From NCBI GenBank assembly GCA_037976565.1, contig CP137666.1, positions 2,075,495 to 2,139,494 on the forward strand: 64,000 nt of DNA, read 5' to 3'. Source of the DNA: Mesocentrotus franciscanus. Taxonomy: Eukaryota > Echinodermata > Echinoidea > Camarodonta > Strongylocentrotidae. Numbering within the stretch: the first letter of the stretch is position 1; each line of letters begins with the position of its first letter. Under the pieces are notes generated by a model, which was not told where the DNA came from, ran no database searches, and saw only the letters and a program-made list of their open reading frames with translations. Of the stretch, positions 1 through 60,200 are shown piece by piece. The translations under genes were made by a program, and so were the position numbers.

Positions 1-46468
<46,468 letters not shown>

Positions 46469-46948
46469 TTTGATTATTTAGGATGATGTACGCACAATCT
46501 ACACAAATGTTGTTTTGGAATGGACTGAGAAAAGGAAAGACTTTCTTACTTAAGGCTAAACGTATATATTCATAGGAGTATATTGTAATTTTGAAGTTGG
46601 TAGTAGATGTACATATCCATGATAACAGGTGCAGCATAAATGTTCATTTCCTGAATGGACGTTATGTCATGTTTCCTTTGGAATGGTTGGAAATAGGAAT
46701 GGTCATGTCTCACTGAAACACCGCTAGTAATTCCAGGCTAAGTTGCATCAGGTATAAAGAAAGAATCCATGCGATTGATACATCCAATCATGCGGTACAT
46801 CACACACTAGAACTTTGTTCCGTATTTGGAATGAAGCCTCCACATTAAAGCCTCCGCAGCACGCTTATCAATAGAAGTATTATATCCATGAGTGCATTGT
46901 AAATATCTAAATGACCTCTTCAGGAAGAACATGTTTTATTGCTCCAAC
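46469..46948 (-). promoter_or_regulatory. 5' UTR and putative promoter region of the AGAP exon 1 transcript
   Basis: This is the sequence directly upstream of the start codon, with an in-frame TAA four codons before the ATG. I cannot place a transcription start, TATA box or upstream splice acceptor with confidence. It is named only by position; the promoter could also lie beyond the gap. Confidence 0.35.
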
Positions 46949-46966
46949 GTGCAATCGAAGAACAGA

Positions 46967-47466
46967 NNNNNNNNNNNNNNNNNNNNNNNNNNNNNNNNNN
47001 NNNNNNNNNNNNNNNNNNNNNNNNNNNNNNNNNNNNNNNNNNNNNNNNNNNNNNNNNNNNNNNNNNNNNNNNNNNNNNNNNNNNNNNNNNNNNNNNNNNN
47101 NNNNNNNNNNNNNNNNNNNNNNNNNNNNNNNNNNNNNNNNNNNNNNNNNNNNNNNNNNNNNNNNNNNNNNNNNNNNNNNNNNNNNNNNNNNNNNNNNNNN
47201 NNNNNNNNNNNNNNNNNNNNNNNNNNNNNNNNNNNNNNNNNNNNNNNNNNNNNNNNNNNNNNNNNNNNNNNNNNNNNNNNNNNNNNNNNNNNNNNNNNNN
47301 NNNNNNNNNNNNNNNNNNNNNNNNNNNNNNNNNNNNNNNNNNNNNNNNNNNNNNNNNNNNNNNNNNNNNNNNNNNNNNNNNNNNNNNNNNNNNNNNNNNN
47401 NNNNNNNNNNNNNNNNNNNNNNNNNNNNNNNNNNNNNNNNNNNNNNNNNNNNNNNNNNNNNNNNNN
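46967..47466. other. Assembly gap (500 N) bounded by an identical 18-mer
   Basis: The gap is exactly 500 N, a conventional placeholder size. GTGCAATCGAAGAACAGA ends at 46966 and the same 18 bases begin at 47467. The contigs therefore probably overlap by 18 bases and no sequence is missing. Open frames spanning the N run are artefacts. Confidence 0.95.
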
Positions 47467-47957
47467 GTGCAATCGAAGAACAGAATGAAGAAGTATTCAG
47501 CAATTTCCGTGCGAAACTTAGTACCGCTTCATTTCGATCCACAAAGAAATTAAATGTAATGTATATTACACATAAGTTTTATTAAAAATTCATTCAATTA
47601 ATTCAGGATGAAAAATATGTTTGCTGATGAATCCAGACCGATATAAGATTCTCATCATTCCGGCACTAAACAACACAAATGAAATATAGAGTGTACAAGC
47701 CTGATAACTTAAGCTTTGGTATGTTATAACCACTCTTCAGCTCAAACTGAGAAGTAGTGAAGGAGTGAGTAAGGGCATAACGATGAATGGGTAATTCGAG
47801 GGGAAGTGGCATTCGTTGGCAAGCTTCAGCCATGAACACAAACGGGAGCACTGAGTCATCCAAGCCCCCCAACATAACCAGCACATTTCAGGCTTTGTGT
47901 ATCTCCCAAGCATCTGTCACACACAGACACACAGATGATGATGGGAGAACGAACGGG

Positions 47958-47985
47958 AGTGTATGTGTGTGTGTGTGCGTGCGTG
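47958..47985. repeat. GT-rich microsatellite
   Basis: A TGTATGTGTGTGTGTGTGCG run of about 28 bases. Confidence 0.85.
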
Positions 47986-49603
47986 TTGGTAGGAGCGTCG
48001 TCTGCTACAGAATGTAAATAAAGTAGCTGTGAGGGCAGTCTGCCAGTAAGGATTGTGTGAGTTTATTATCATCAGGATCTAGCCTGCTCTGACAGTAATA
48101 CAGTAGCTGTCAAGTTGATGATATCAGCTGACAGAGTACCAGAGGAATGAAATCATCATGCTTCTCAATTTTGTTATGTGCCAACTGGTTGTTATCGCAG
48201 TCTAATAAAGAGCTGGTGATTACTTTATGACTAAGGGCCCCTTCTTAAAGGCCTGCATATATTGGGAAAATCAGATGAGCATGTACATCAACAGACAACA
48301 GATTTGAGCATTGGTGCTTTAATTTTGTAATTGAAAAGGAGCATCCCTTTTTGTTTTCTGATATATGAGACATAGTATATGAAAGATGAAATACACAATG
48401 AGTTAAATGCTTCAGGTCTACATTTAATATTCTGAGCACTGAGATTTGAGACGATAATCTGTGGAGCACACTGCCTGGCATGTGACTTTCAGACTCATTA
48501 AAATAATGAGAAAGCAATGGAGGAAGAAAGACTTGAAATATCTATGAATAGTCATAGCTATACCATACAGACAGAGAAAACAATGTTGGTGTTGTGTAAG
48601 TGATTAACATGCACGGTTAGGTACTTATGTGTAAATGACTTTAGGATATATAAATGACACACTGATTGACACTTCATGTCTGTTAATTCCTTTTAACCCA
48701 AGCCCAGTAAATCACTCATCATATCTTCAAGGCATATCATTATGTTTGTGAAGCATCAATGCATACAAGTATAGCTACTTCCAAATATACATGCACCAGT
48801 AGTTCAAGTAAAATCACAAACCTTTTACTAGCCCTTGTATGTAACTTCTATCAAATGATTTTAATGAAATACTCTTTGGGTAGACCCCCCCCCCCTTACA
48901 ATACATGTACAAGCAGTTTAATGATATGAGTAGACACATGTAATAAAGATGAAATTGTAAATTTTACCTATAGCACAAATTCACCTATGAGTAAAAGCAC
49001 AGATACATATCTGTCAGTTTCATAACCTATGAATGTAGCATGATTGCTTCACGTTGAATATCAGCAATAAATTATTTTAGGTCCAAATACAGTAAACTAA
49101 GCATAACATTTTAACAAGAAATGATCAGTTTGACCGACCTTGAGGCTTGAGATAAACTGAACCAAGTGTGAACACACCCTAATGATGATTGACAGCATCT
49201 TTCTCACGATCACTCATTCACTGTGTCATGAATGCATGCTCTCACTCTATGACTCATTCCTCTCAGAGCTGAGGGACTATTCCCTCTCTTCCAACTTTTT
49301 ACTCCAACAGCCATTTTTTTTCTTTCTTGCATGCCATTCTTGACAATGTCTCTTTTCAGGATATCACACAACTAGTTGATAGCATGCAGGAGATCCCTTT
49401 CACCATGGACCTTTGAGAGCTAGGAGATCAAATATCATCTACATGTACCATTGAAAGAGTTGCACCACTCATTGTTTGATAATGCAACCCATGTGCAAAG
49501 AAGTATCAGAAGGAAATATCATGATTCATGAATCCATAGTTGATATAATGCATTGGAAATAGCCAAATTAAAGCATAGGTTGACAAATAATCTGCAAGTG
49601 CAC

Positions 49604-49676
49604 CATCAGGAGACAGAAGGGCATTAACTCTGTATAAAAAGATATGATTGAATGCCCTTCTGGCTCTAAACAGATG
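49604..49676. mobile_element. Palindromic ~75-bp element, copy G
   Basis: CATCAGGAGACAGAAGGGCA and TTAACTC at the left, GAATGCCCTTCTGGCTCTAA then ACAGATG at the right. The right arm is the best-preserved terminus of the family in this window. Confidence 0.85.
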
Positions 49677-52403
49677 AAATACAAAGCAAGAATTTATAAG
49701 AAATAAAGACACTTCCTTTATCTCAGAAATCTGTGAAGTCAGTGAATAGATCCATAACATAACTCTAGGATACATTGTGGTGACATAATTCAGAAGGAAG
49801 AGAACTGTCTGTTTTGGTGGGAGAGGGGTTGAGTGCCTACTAGGGTTCAGATGACCAAATAATTAAAATAACTTGCTTATACTGACAAAACATATTGACA
49901 ATATTATATAATAGAAACTGTGCTGGTATATTTGAACTCTTGAAAAATCTCAATTTGTTAACTACTGTATATAAGTCCATGTCTTATTGTCTTCTTACCT
50001 AAACGATTACTGTGAGGATTAATCATTTGACAAATAACATTTTCTAATAATCCTCTCTATACATAAAAACTCAGAGAGAGATTGTTTTCTCTTTGAGAGA
50101 ATGACAGCTAATCCATAAAATATACAATGTAGTTCACATAGGAATATCTAACAAAGGCATGACTTGCAATTTTATTCATTCAAACAATCAAAGGCGTGAT
50201 TCAGATTCAAGAATACAGGAGAGAGATTTAACCCCCAAAAAAAAAAAAACACCACACCTTCCCCACCAAAGTGTAGACAAAACCACACAAAAATGGTGTG
50301 TACCAAGCTCAATGAGAGTGAATAAAACATATCTACATCTCAACAGTAGAGGGAGACATAAGACAATTTCTGGGATGGGTCAATTGAGCTCAACGTATAC
50401 ACCTCACATTTGGATACAGCTTTCTAAATGTGACTACTTGATGCTACAGCAGGGGTGAGGATATATTTCCCAATCATCCTCATTCTCTGCTGCCCCTCTG
50501 ACTTGGTAAATTACAAACATTATGATATAAAATTGTAATCTTTAAAACATTAGTAAGAGTAAATTGTGTTTGTTTTGTCACAATGATGTGACATTATACA
50601 TTGTAGATGTATACCATACCATCCTGAAATAATCCTTTAAAAAATGGTTGGTAAATTCAAAATTAATCATATTACTGAAATAATACATGCGATGTCAGAA
50701 ATATCCTAAAGCCATTATTTTCATAGATTTATTTGTCTGTTGGTTTCAATTATTCAACTAAAATGAAAAAGAAGAAGATAATTTATAACCAATATTCCTA
50801 TCAGGGTATGAACAAAGGGATAATACTACTAGTACTACACTGTATCTATTATATAGGTCACTCAATGGCTGGCAGCAAGAAGCTAGGCTGCTACTGTCAT
50901 ACCTGATACAACCCTATTGTGGGCAGCCAACACTCACATACAAAGCATGTAGATGTGACAGGATGTCAACTGTTGACTGAGCAAAGTACAACAATTATTT
51001 ATCTGAAGAAATTTTTCATACCAACCTTGTTCATCACTTATCAAGACATGTCACCTTGCTCTATACTGGAGTAAACAAATTAATCTTGATATCTCTATAT
51101 TCATTGTTTTATCAAGACTTATCCAAAAGGTTATCTCAGAAAAAAGATAGGGAGAGGGGATGGATTTCCCTCATTGATAAGATGCTAGAGTTGGTTTCTT
51201 CATACAAAGCTCCTTAGAATACCACTTTGCTATTAGATAAGACATCATAACAAATATGAAACTGGGATATGAACTCCATTTATCTGTAGAGGTTATCTCA
51301 CAAACAAACACTCAAAAATATATTATCAACATACAATGATGTTAGTGTTACAGGCAATCAGGTATAGAATACAACAGACCCCCCTCCCCATTTAGATTTG
51401 CCAAATTTATCATGTAACTACATGAAAATCAAATAGATACATGTGTTTGTGATAAGTAATTGATTTTTCTTCCTGTCTGGGTGTCGTGAAACAAAACAGA
51501 ATTTTGAGCATTATCTAAAGAACAAACTACAAAGAATCATGATAAATCACCTTTGTGAACATCCTACAAAAACAGTTGCATGATGATAAAGCTGACAAAT
51601 TGCAAATGTGTATGCTAAAAGAATTTCTCTGACATACACTTCAATTAAACATATCATGCAAGCTAGCCTACCCAAAAATAGACACTTTCTATGATGCTCC
51701 TCAATACTATTGTGTTCATGTATATAATTCTTATCTCATGAACGCACCCCTTTCACGATACAATGATTCATTATAGTCTAATCAAAGGTTTCTTGATACA
51801 CATCTCATAGAAATCTCTTCATTGATGGAGAGGTAAGGATGGAAGAGAGAGTCAACAAGGCTCCTTTCTCATCACCTCCTTAACAAACATACATGTGTGT
51901 GAGGTTGATAAGCAGTCAGTCAGGAAGAAGGCTGGTAATGGGGGAATTGTCCCATGAACTTGGCATGCCACCAGGTCAGCAATTATTACCCTGTTCACAC
52001 TAGATGACATTTATATGAAACTCAAATAGAGGAAGGAGCGTATATACTAGATTTCTACATTCTATAAAGAAACGTTGTATAAAGAATCAAGTTTTGAATA
52101 TTAAATTGCATCAGAATGCGCACATCATAAGGCATAAGCCCCGCCTACTTATATAACTTTCATACGATACAATGTTTAGACTCGAATAGGATGCTGATTT
52201 TTAATCAAGTTTTTTGGTCAAAAGAATGCATAAAACGGGCATTTCATTACGGGTACACAACATTTTGTTATACAATTCATTATACAATGTTCAGATTAGG
52301 AAAACTTATTACTTATCATATAGCTATACAATGAACACTGGTAGTCTGAATGTAGGTAGAGTCACCAGGGACACTCAGTTAACCAAGGGCCCTCCTTGTA
52401 GTT

Positions 52404-52439
52404 GTATCAACCCTTGTATCAACCCTTGTATCAACCCTA
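52404..52439. repeat. 12-bp tandem repeat, three copies
   Basis: The unit CTTGTATCAACC occurs three times, the first copy slightly altered at its start. Confidence 0.9.
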
Positions 52440-53759
52440 TCCTCCTATATATCTTCTTTAACACAGCTGTAGGACATATGCACACCTGAAACCATCATCA
52501 AACGAAAGCCTAGAGGAGTGTGGTATGCAAGCTATGTCCACCGTCCTGCATGTATATTACAGCATTTACATAGTAAACATCGTAATTGCCTTAGCATGTA
52601 GAGCTCCTAGTCTGAACTTGAAACACACAGAAATGAACTTTTAAAAAGATAATGACATATCAAATCCGAGTCAAACACTCATACCTGCACCATAAGAAGA
52701 TAAATACCCTTATGATATTCTTGCATATGAAATGCATGCAAATACTTAACACCCCCTTCCAAAAGGTCTTTATTGGAAGGAATGCCAAGGCCTAAGATGC
52801 AAAAATTTGATGCGCATTATGTAAAATATCAAAAAAATAAAAATCCCACATTTACTTAAAATGGTGGTTATTCATATCCTGTTGTTTCAATGAATTCATT
52901 TTCCAATAAAAGCATTTAGTACATGTATCTCCCTATTCATCAACTTAATTTCTTGTTGAAATCTACCAAGTGGATTTCAGATACTGGCTACTACCACACT
53001 GAGCTTTTAGATTTTAATATCATTATCACACTTCACTTGTAAGACTCCATTTCCTCAAGATTGTCAAACTTCTTCTACATCAAGCTATATTCTCAAGTAC
53101 CGGTGTTCTATACCTTTGGGAAAATACCTGACTACACCTAAGAAATAGGGACAAACTGCACGTACATGTAGCAACAATAATCCATAGGATATCGTAAGTA
53201 TATACTCTAATTAAATGGAGTTTCAAATTTCATCCACTCTAACATTTCCTTGGAAACATGCCATGTTCTTCTACATGTATGAAATGTAAACATTTTGAGT
53301 TCAGGGCAAAAAAGGTTGACATGAAAGTTCATTGAAAAAGGGATCTCAACATTAAATTAGGAAAGCCTACGTAGATTTGATATCCATAATAAAGATATTC
53401 TGTATCCATTCCTTGTGTCATACAGCTTGTAGGCCTAGATATGATATTCATCAGTGTTATGTACTGGTGGTACTGGTTACCTAGTAAATTTGATTATTCA
53501 AGAAAATATGATTGTATTTATCATGAGCATTGGGTGTAATAGTATACGTTTACAAACAGTCACATGTTTTCAACCATCTCATTTAAAGCCCGATGGCAGA
53601 TATCTTCATGAATAAAGCATTGCGTACATGACAGTCTGGTCTGGTCTGAGGAGAACAACCTATGCCCACACACAACACATGTGTAGTCTGCAGGCATAGA
53701 CACTACCTTGACACTTCAACAACATTATAACGTTTTAACATCACGGATATTTCCAATTC

Positions 53760-53801
53760 CGTTTAACCGCTAGTCAAAACCGGACGGTTTTCGGTTAAAC
53801 G
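53760..53801. other. Nested palindrome
   Basis: CGTTTAACCG (53760-53769) pairs with CGGTTAAACG (53792-53801). Inside, AAAACCG (53776-53782) pairs with CGGTTTT (53785-53791) around a 2-base loop, with a 6-base bulge on one side. Both stems are perfect. Confidence 0.8.
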
Positions 53802-53835
53802 AAAATTAATCACTTTTGCCAAGGTCGCCACGCAC

Positions 53836-53919
53836 CAGTGTTCTAGCTACGGTGGTCGGCACTGGGCGGGCCCGAGCAGCACAGGGTATTTCCGCCCACC
53901 ACTCCTGATGAAAACACTG
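53836..53919. mobile_element. Possible short inverted-repeat element with CAGTGTT ends
   Basis: Both ends read CAGTGTT inward, with partial similarity further in, and the block is much richer in G and C than its surroundings. No 8-bp target duplication is present, so assignment to hAT is not supported beyond the terminal bases. Confidence 0.3.
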
Positions 53920-56840
53920 CTTCCGACCAGTACTAATTTCACATAAAAAACTGCTTTAAACGTAACTATTTGTGAAGAAAAGTAGTACTTACATTCATAT
54001 TTCTATCTTTAATCGTGTTTTATTTGCAATTGTACAAGATTCATGTTTTCAATTTGACAATAAATGATTATTTTTAAAGATTTGCTGAGTGTTTAATTGT
54101 CTAATGTTACGATTCAAGAAAGCTGCCATATCGAATTTACCGATGTATACATTATAATACACAGAGATACATGTAGCAGCCCAGGCTCTTTCGATTACTG
54201 TTCTTATAATTATTATCCATTTTTGTTTCTAATTATGTAAATTATTGTAAATATTGTGATTTCTTTTGATTTTCCAATAAAAAAAATAAAATAAAATAAA
54301 ATTTAAAAAAAAGTCCGTGTAAACAAAACCGTCAAATTAAAAAAAACGTCTACTACTTTGTCATATGAGATACAGTACAAGGCCTATGAACTGTGGTCTC
54401 TGTATGGCCTGCTTACTCAGACCTTCTCTTCTGCATTACGACTGACATGGGTTTGTGCCTGTACACTAGGTAAAGTGAGCTCTACTCAATGCTGTCCCTG
54501 TCTTTTACCAGTGATGGTTTTATTGAACCTTCCATTGATGAGCATTACCACTCCATTACCTTAGTCTCCAGTCACAGACACGTTAATTTGACACTTAACA
54601 CAATTCCATAATGTCTTGAGCAGAGCCTAGCTTGGTCAGTCTCTGGCTATGTCATAAACAGCTGAACTACAGAGACTATACGGTGCACTAGACTGTGTAG
54701 TTAGCATAGTCTCTTTATAGTTCAATCACCCTGTTACACACTACGACTGAGAAGATTTTGTTGCGCCTGCAAACAATGATTACCTTGTAAGCCATGATGC
54801 TCATATATATACATGTATGTGCCATAATAAAGTTCTTCAAAACATGACATGATAGGAAATGTTATTTGCATTATTCTACACTGGGTGTTTTGATCTAGGC
54901 ATGAGTTTGGAGAGATAAACTGATGGGATGAACAGAAATTGTTAGAACATATGCCACATTAGATAGAAAATGTTTTTGACTTTCCATCACTCCAGCCTAT
55001 AATGATTAAAACATCATGGGCAATCTATTGGGCATAAATTACTCATTTCAAATATGGCTTACATACATGTACAATGTACATAACATTGGCAATAATAATA
55101 ATTATTACAATCATAGAAATAGTAACTGTAAATAGGCATGTAAAATGTACAAATCTCCAACAAAATTATCATAAACTTTGTCTGAGAAGTTAATGCCTTC
55201 AAACTGCACATATACATGATCAAATAAATGTATCTATGAATATTGATCTCAAATTACTTTTAGAACAAAGCACACTCTGTAAACATCAAGGCATTTCATG
55301 CATCACATGTGGGATTATTCCTTTGAAAAGCATACCGTGTACAGGCCCAGCGGAGCACCCCAATTTGCATATCATTAGCGGCCCGTTCTATTTGAATAAC
55401 CAACGGACATCTACGTGAATCCGAACATGTGTTTGCTAGAATGTAAAATCTTAAAATTCGTGTTGCGCCTTTATTACTGCCAATATCGCTATGAAACTTT
55501 CCATACTAACTACAATTATTATGAACTTGATATCAGTGAAATAAATATGAAATTCCATGGAATAAAACTCGAAATATGAGCTTCACCCCTCGATAAACAC
55601 GCTGTCTATTTTTTTCTGACTCTCCCCTATCCAGCAATGCAGGAAGTAGAGACTTGGTATGAATCTTCATGAGGGTTGAATCCATATATGGGCGAAATTT
55701 TCGCTTGGCCGATTGAGTATTTTTATAGTTATAAGTTCTGTTTCATGGGGCTTCATTCTCAAAAATTTGTAATCAGCGAACTCATTGAAAATGATGTCAT
55801 TGTTCTCAGCGATGTACTGCGCATGCGTCTTCGGGCTCAGTGCATTCGGCCGACAAGACATGTATAACCCAGGCACACGCGAGGTTTAGACATAACACAC
55901 ATTCGAATGAATGGGACTGGTCATAACATTTTGTGCACACAAAGGCTTGTTTTTGTTCGATGAGATTCGGACATTGGGGTATGTTTTTCTCCGACTCTAC
56001 CCTATCCAGCAACTATAACAAGAGATATTTCTGAAGGATTGAGATTATTAAATTTCTTTTCTGTTCATATGAGGCAATTCTTGGCCGGTCCCCCAAAAAT
56101 GGTGAATTTTACAGTGATTTCGTATCTCATTTTTTTTTTTTTTGTTCATCAAAATTATCCCTTAAATTTCACATTTTCGGTGCATCAATAACTCTTGTTA
56201 TACACATGAGTGTCTTGTAATTTTTTTAAATAATTGAATAAGTAGCTTTGATTGCTGATATTCATCACATTAATGAAGAATTTGCCTTCGAAATTTGTTT
56301 ACTTTTTTTCGCATCAATTGGTACACAATTGTTTATTTTATGCAAATGATGTTTACTGGACGAGAGTCGATCGCATGGTAATTGCACTGCTACACTACGC
56401 CTGTGTACTTGACATCATATGAGTCTGCCATTCAGGAAATAATGTGTTGTCTTAAAGCATAATAATTCTATCGTTTGTTTAAAAATCCATAGAACAATAT
56501 CTACGTGATCCAAAGGCCGGTGAGAGGTGAAAGGAAAGAGGAAATAATATTTCCAGCCCCTGGCTGATACGCTTCCTTCTTAACTTTCTTTCTTAAAGGA
56601 ACTCAACAGTTTTTAAAATAAAAACAGGAAAAAATAATGTGAAAAAGTGACAAATTACAATGTAAAAAATGCTAGGGTAAGCAACTAGCAAGATTATAGA
56701 CATATCATGTACAATATATATAGATACTCAACTTTGAGAAATGGAATTTCAAAATTAATTTTGAAGTACACTTCAAAGCTTGTAACTCTAATGGATTTAA
56801 TTTTTAAAATATCCAAAATATTTCTTTCTCAAACATGAGC
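53920..56840. other. Non-coding region with repeat-like patches
   Basis: It contains an AAAATAAAATAAAATAAAAT tail at about 54275-54310 preceded by TTTTCCAATAAA, resembling a retroelement 3' end. It also contains two direct copies of a motif ending CCCTATCCAGCAA (near 55625 and 55995) about 370 bases apart. No coding exon is recognised. Confidence 0.5.
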
Positions 56841-56844
56841 TGCA

Positions 56845-57007
56845 TTTACACTGCAACAAAAAATTGTTGGCTTTTCTCAAATTCCGGTGTTTCGCCGGTA
56901 GCTGCATACCAACTACTGGCAGACACGACAAACAAAAATTAAAAAAATCTACCTCTAGAGTGCAGGTTTTTTAAATGTCTGCCGAACACCGATTTTTGCA
57001 GTGTAAA
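56845..57007. mobile_element. ~160-bp MITE-like element with TTTACACTGCAA ends
   Basis: The left end TTTACACTGCAACAAAAA and the reverse complement of the right end TTTACACTGCAAAAATCGGT share the first 12 bases exactly. GGTGTT and CCGAACACC recur inside in inverted order. It is non-coding, with no target duplication that can be separated from the terminal repeat. Confidence 0.55.
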
Positions 57008-57247
57008 AGCAATCTTTGGTAAGATACCTATTGTTGCTCACGTGACTCTCCTCGTTTACTTGTTAACGCATGCAGGGCACTGACGAATCGCACATGCGCA
57101 CTACTCACCCCAAAATCAGTATGAGCAAACTTCTACGGTATTTAATGGGGTTTTCCAGTAGTGTAAATAGTAGTCCAAAAAAATCAATGATTTTTCAAAA
57201 TGGTGTTTGGGATGTGTAAATGGACCTAAGGACCTACCTGTAATGGC

Positions 57248-57248
<1 letters not shown>

Positions 57249-57292
<44 letters not shown>
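57249..57292. repeat. (TA)n microsatellite
   Basis: A pure TA run of about 44 bases. Confidence 0.97.
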
Positions 57293-57297
<5 letters not shown>

Positions 57298-57299
57298 CT

Positions 57300-60200
57300 A
57301 ATATTTAAATTTGAACCTCCAGTGAAAAAAATAGCGTGGAACCCTGCATAAAACAATTGCAAACATTGAATGCTTCCTCGGAGCGACTCGAGTCCTCTCC
57401 ATATTAATTTGTAATGATTAGCTCCACATGGATCTGGACAGTATGACTGTGACACATGAATACAGTCTCCATCTGTTCTTAACAACATTAATAACATAGT
57501 TGAACTAACTAAACATTAACCCCATCAAGAAGATAATTAATGAAGTAATAGGTTAAATTCCCAACAGGTGTTGACAGCCAGCACTTCCATTTTCACCATT
57601 AAGAGTGCCAGTAGTGTCAAGTATGACAGATATGAGCACTATACAAAAGTAACAAAACCCCACTATTATTATTATTATTATCAGACATAATCATAATATG
57701 ATATCGGATTTTTATGATCAATAAAAAGCAGTCCAAGGTCTCCAACTATGAAAGACAGCAACAAAAGGTAAGGATATGGTCACTTTTTATGGATGATTGC
57801 TTCTATTTCAAGAATGTCATTATGGAGAGGGATTCAAGTTCATAATGAATGCTTTCTAAAAATGTAGATGTACACTGTAGGAGGGCAAGGCCAGGTCAAG
57901 AATGTACACTTTCATTGTTTTTGTTTTCATGTATTCAACTTACACTTGTAGCAGATATTGAATCAGGTTAGGCTAAAATGGCCCTTCATCTGATGAACAC
58001 AGGTGGTCCAGAGGTTCATGAGGAGTCTGGAGAAGAGGTTAGGGGTTCTAACAGACAGATCTAGAAGGACTCGGAGCACAACATCAAATGGCTTCATGGA
58101 GCGCCCCTGTATGTTCACTCAACTAATTAGGGGCTCATCTTGATTTGCAAGGGGGAGTTGCATCAGAGTGATGGTCTGTAAAGGTCTCTTTGAATGCTGT
58201 CATTTAACTAAGAGGGGAAAGGCTCATTCTGATTGATGAAGAATGAGTTACAACAATAGATACTACTGGAAATTAGGCACAATTTTCTGGCCTGAATGTC
58301 AACTTTTACATTTTAAATTATAGTGACGATAAAGCGAGCAAGCAAAAATCCTGACACTACTATACAATAATGGTGTTTCATCATATAGGACCTAGAAAAG
58401 AAAAAATGTAACAATTTAGAACATCTTATCTGAATATAAAAGGTGGTAGCTGCCCAATATATTGAGAATTTTGAAATTTCAGGGATGGGGCGGGGTGCAC
58501 CCTGTTCCCTACCTTAGTATGCCTATAGATGCAAAATACTCAATTAACTCAATTAAGAATTATTTAATAGGGCAGGGGGGGGGGGCAAGAGGCTATGCTC
58601 ATTTGGTACAAGTAGAGTGAAGCAATAAAGATGCATTCCTTATTCATCTATCGTTGTCAGTGCATGTGCATGCATTGCACCGCCTCAGGTTATTCCTGCA
58701 TAACAGCATGCATACTGGGTCAAGTTTAATATGATTTCTAGTGAGAAGTGCAAGGGTGACAAGAGATGCTCATCACATCTTCAATCAAATCAAGTGTGAC
58801 TTCAGTGTCAAGGAATTCACATTCTGGGGAGAAGTGATCAATTAGATAGCTATTCAATTGAATGCAAGTCTTCATTATTAAAATAGTATCATGCTCCATA
58901 AGATTCAGGACCCTGAAGATGAAGTCTTGAATTCAGTTGATTTTTGTAAATTTTTACTTTGGTTTTAAGATTACCTCAATGATATTTTGCATTTTTTTTT
59001 TTTTTTTTTTTGGGGGAGATTTGGAAAATCAATTATTTGTTGTTGTATTATTGATAAGTTTGATAATCATCTGCTGATCTGGACATGCATGACATCCCCC
59101 TAAAATGTTCAATGTGATTGAAATGCATAAAAGCAGTTTCAAACAGATACATGCAGCAAGTCATTATGGAAATGAAAATTTCATAGAAAACTTCCACTGA
59201 AACATGAATCACTTAATCTGGGTAGTTGAAAAATCATATCCAGAATAACCATGGCTATATTCTGTAAAAGTGGAAGAATAACATCCCTTCACAAAAAAAA
59301 TTGATATTAGTCTGGACTAAGCCTAGTACTTGTTTTGAAGCAGCTGTGGAGTGTCAATATAAAGACCAGTCAATCATAGCTTATCTCAGGAGACTTATCA
59401 CATCATTGTCATTGAAGCAATAAATCTTTATTCATTTACCATGTGCTTGCTCCTTGCACAAATTCAAGACATATTTTGAGCTTCACTGACTGTCCCACAT
59501 CACAAACCTATCACTCAGTTCTACTGATACCTTCTTCAACATACACATGTACAAGTATGATACATTCCATGAAAGAATATCAAAAGTGCAAATGACCAAA
59601 AACAAGTTTATGTAATTTGATAAATGCCACACAGGTGAATTATGTGTTTTTAAAAACAACAGAATCTAAAAAGCCAGTCAACAACAGTCTATATGTATGC
59701 CAAGTATGCAGCATATGACTGAGATTGGATGATAATTTTCCCTCTTGGAGGGACTCTCCATGTCTCCTTGAAGAATCTGTATACCCTTATGCATCATGCA
59801 TGCTTTCATAATTCAAAGGGCATTGCATCATCTGTAAAATATTCATAACACAATTTATTCAGTTTTGAGACATAGCTTAGCCTTAGCATTCAACGTGGAA
59901 GTCAGAATATTCTCTTGGGAAAAATGATCTTCAAATGTCCATATCATGTGATTATTCATTGTAGTAATGTAGTATGCAACGGATGAGTATGTGAAAGGTG
60001 TGCAACACATCAATATCAGAATATAGCGGCTTTATACACTGTAATACCATTGAATTTTAATGATTACACAAATAGAAGGACAAAGACAAACTATTTGGAT
60101 TCCAGAGCTACTGACTATAAGATCTCAGATTTTGAAGTGAAGTGAAATTAACCATTTGATGTCAATTTATATTATAAAATTCCACAATACTTGGCCAGAA

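Larger units (their letters stand above)
47485..53750. other. Region upstream of the AGAP start exon, no gene found
   Basis: This is AT-rich sequence without a recognisable coding exon on either strand. It contains a GT-rich patch at 47958-47985, palindromic element G at 49604-49676, a C run at 48886, and a 12-bp tandem repeat at 52404-52439. It may be 5' flank, or intron if a more distal promoter exists. Confidence 0.6.

Noticed and set aside
46892..47585. Open frames of about 180-220 codons spanning the N gap
   Set aside because: They consist mostly of undetermined residues. The gap is probably false, and the flanking sequence has no coding features.
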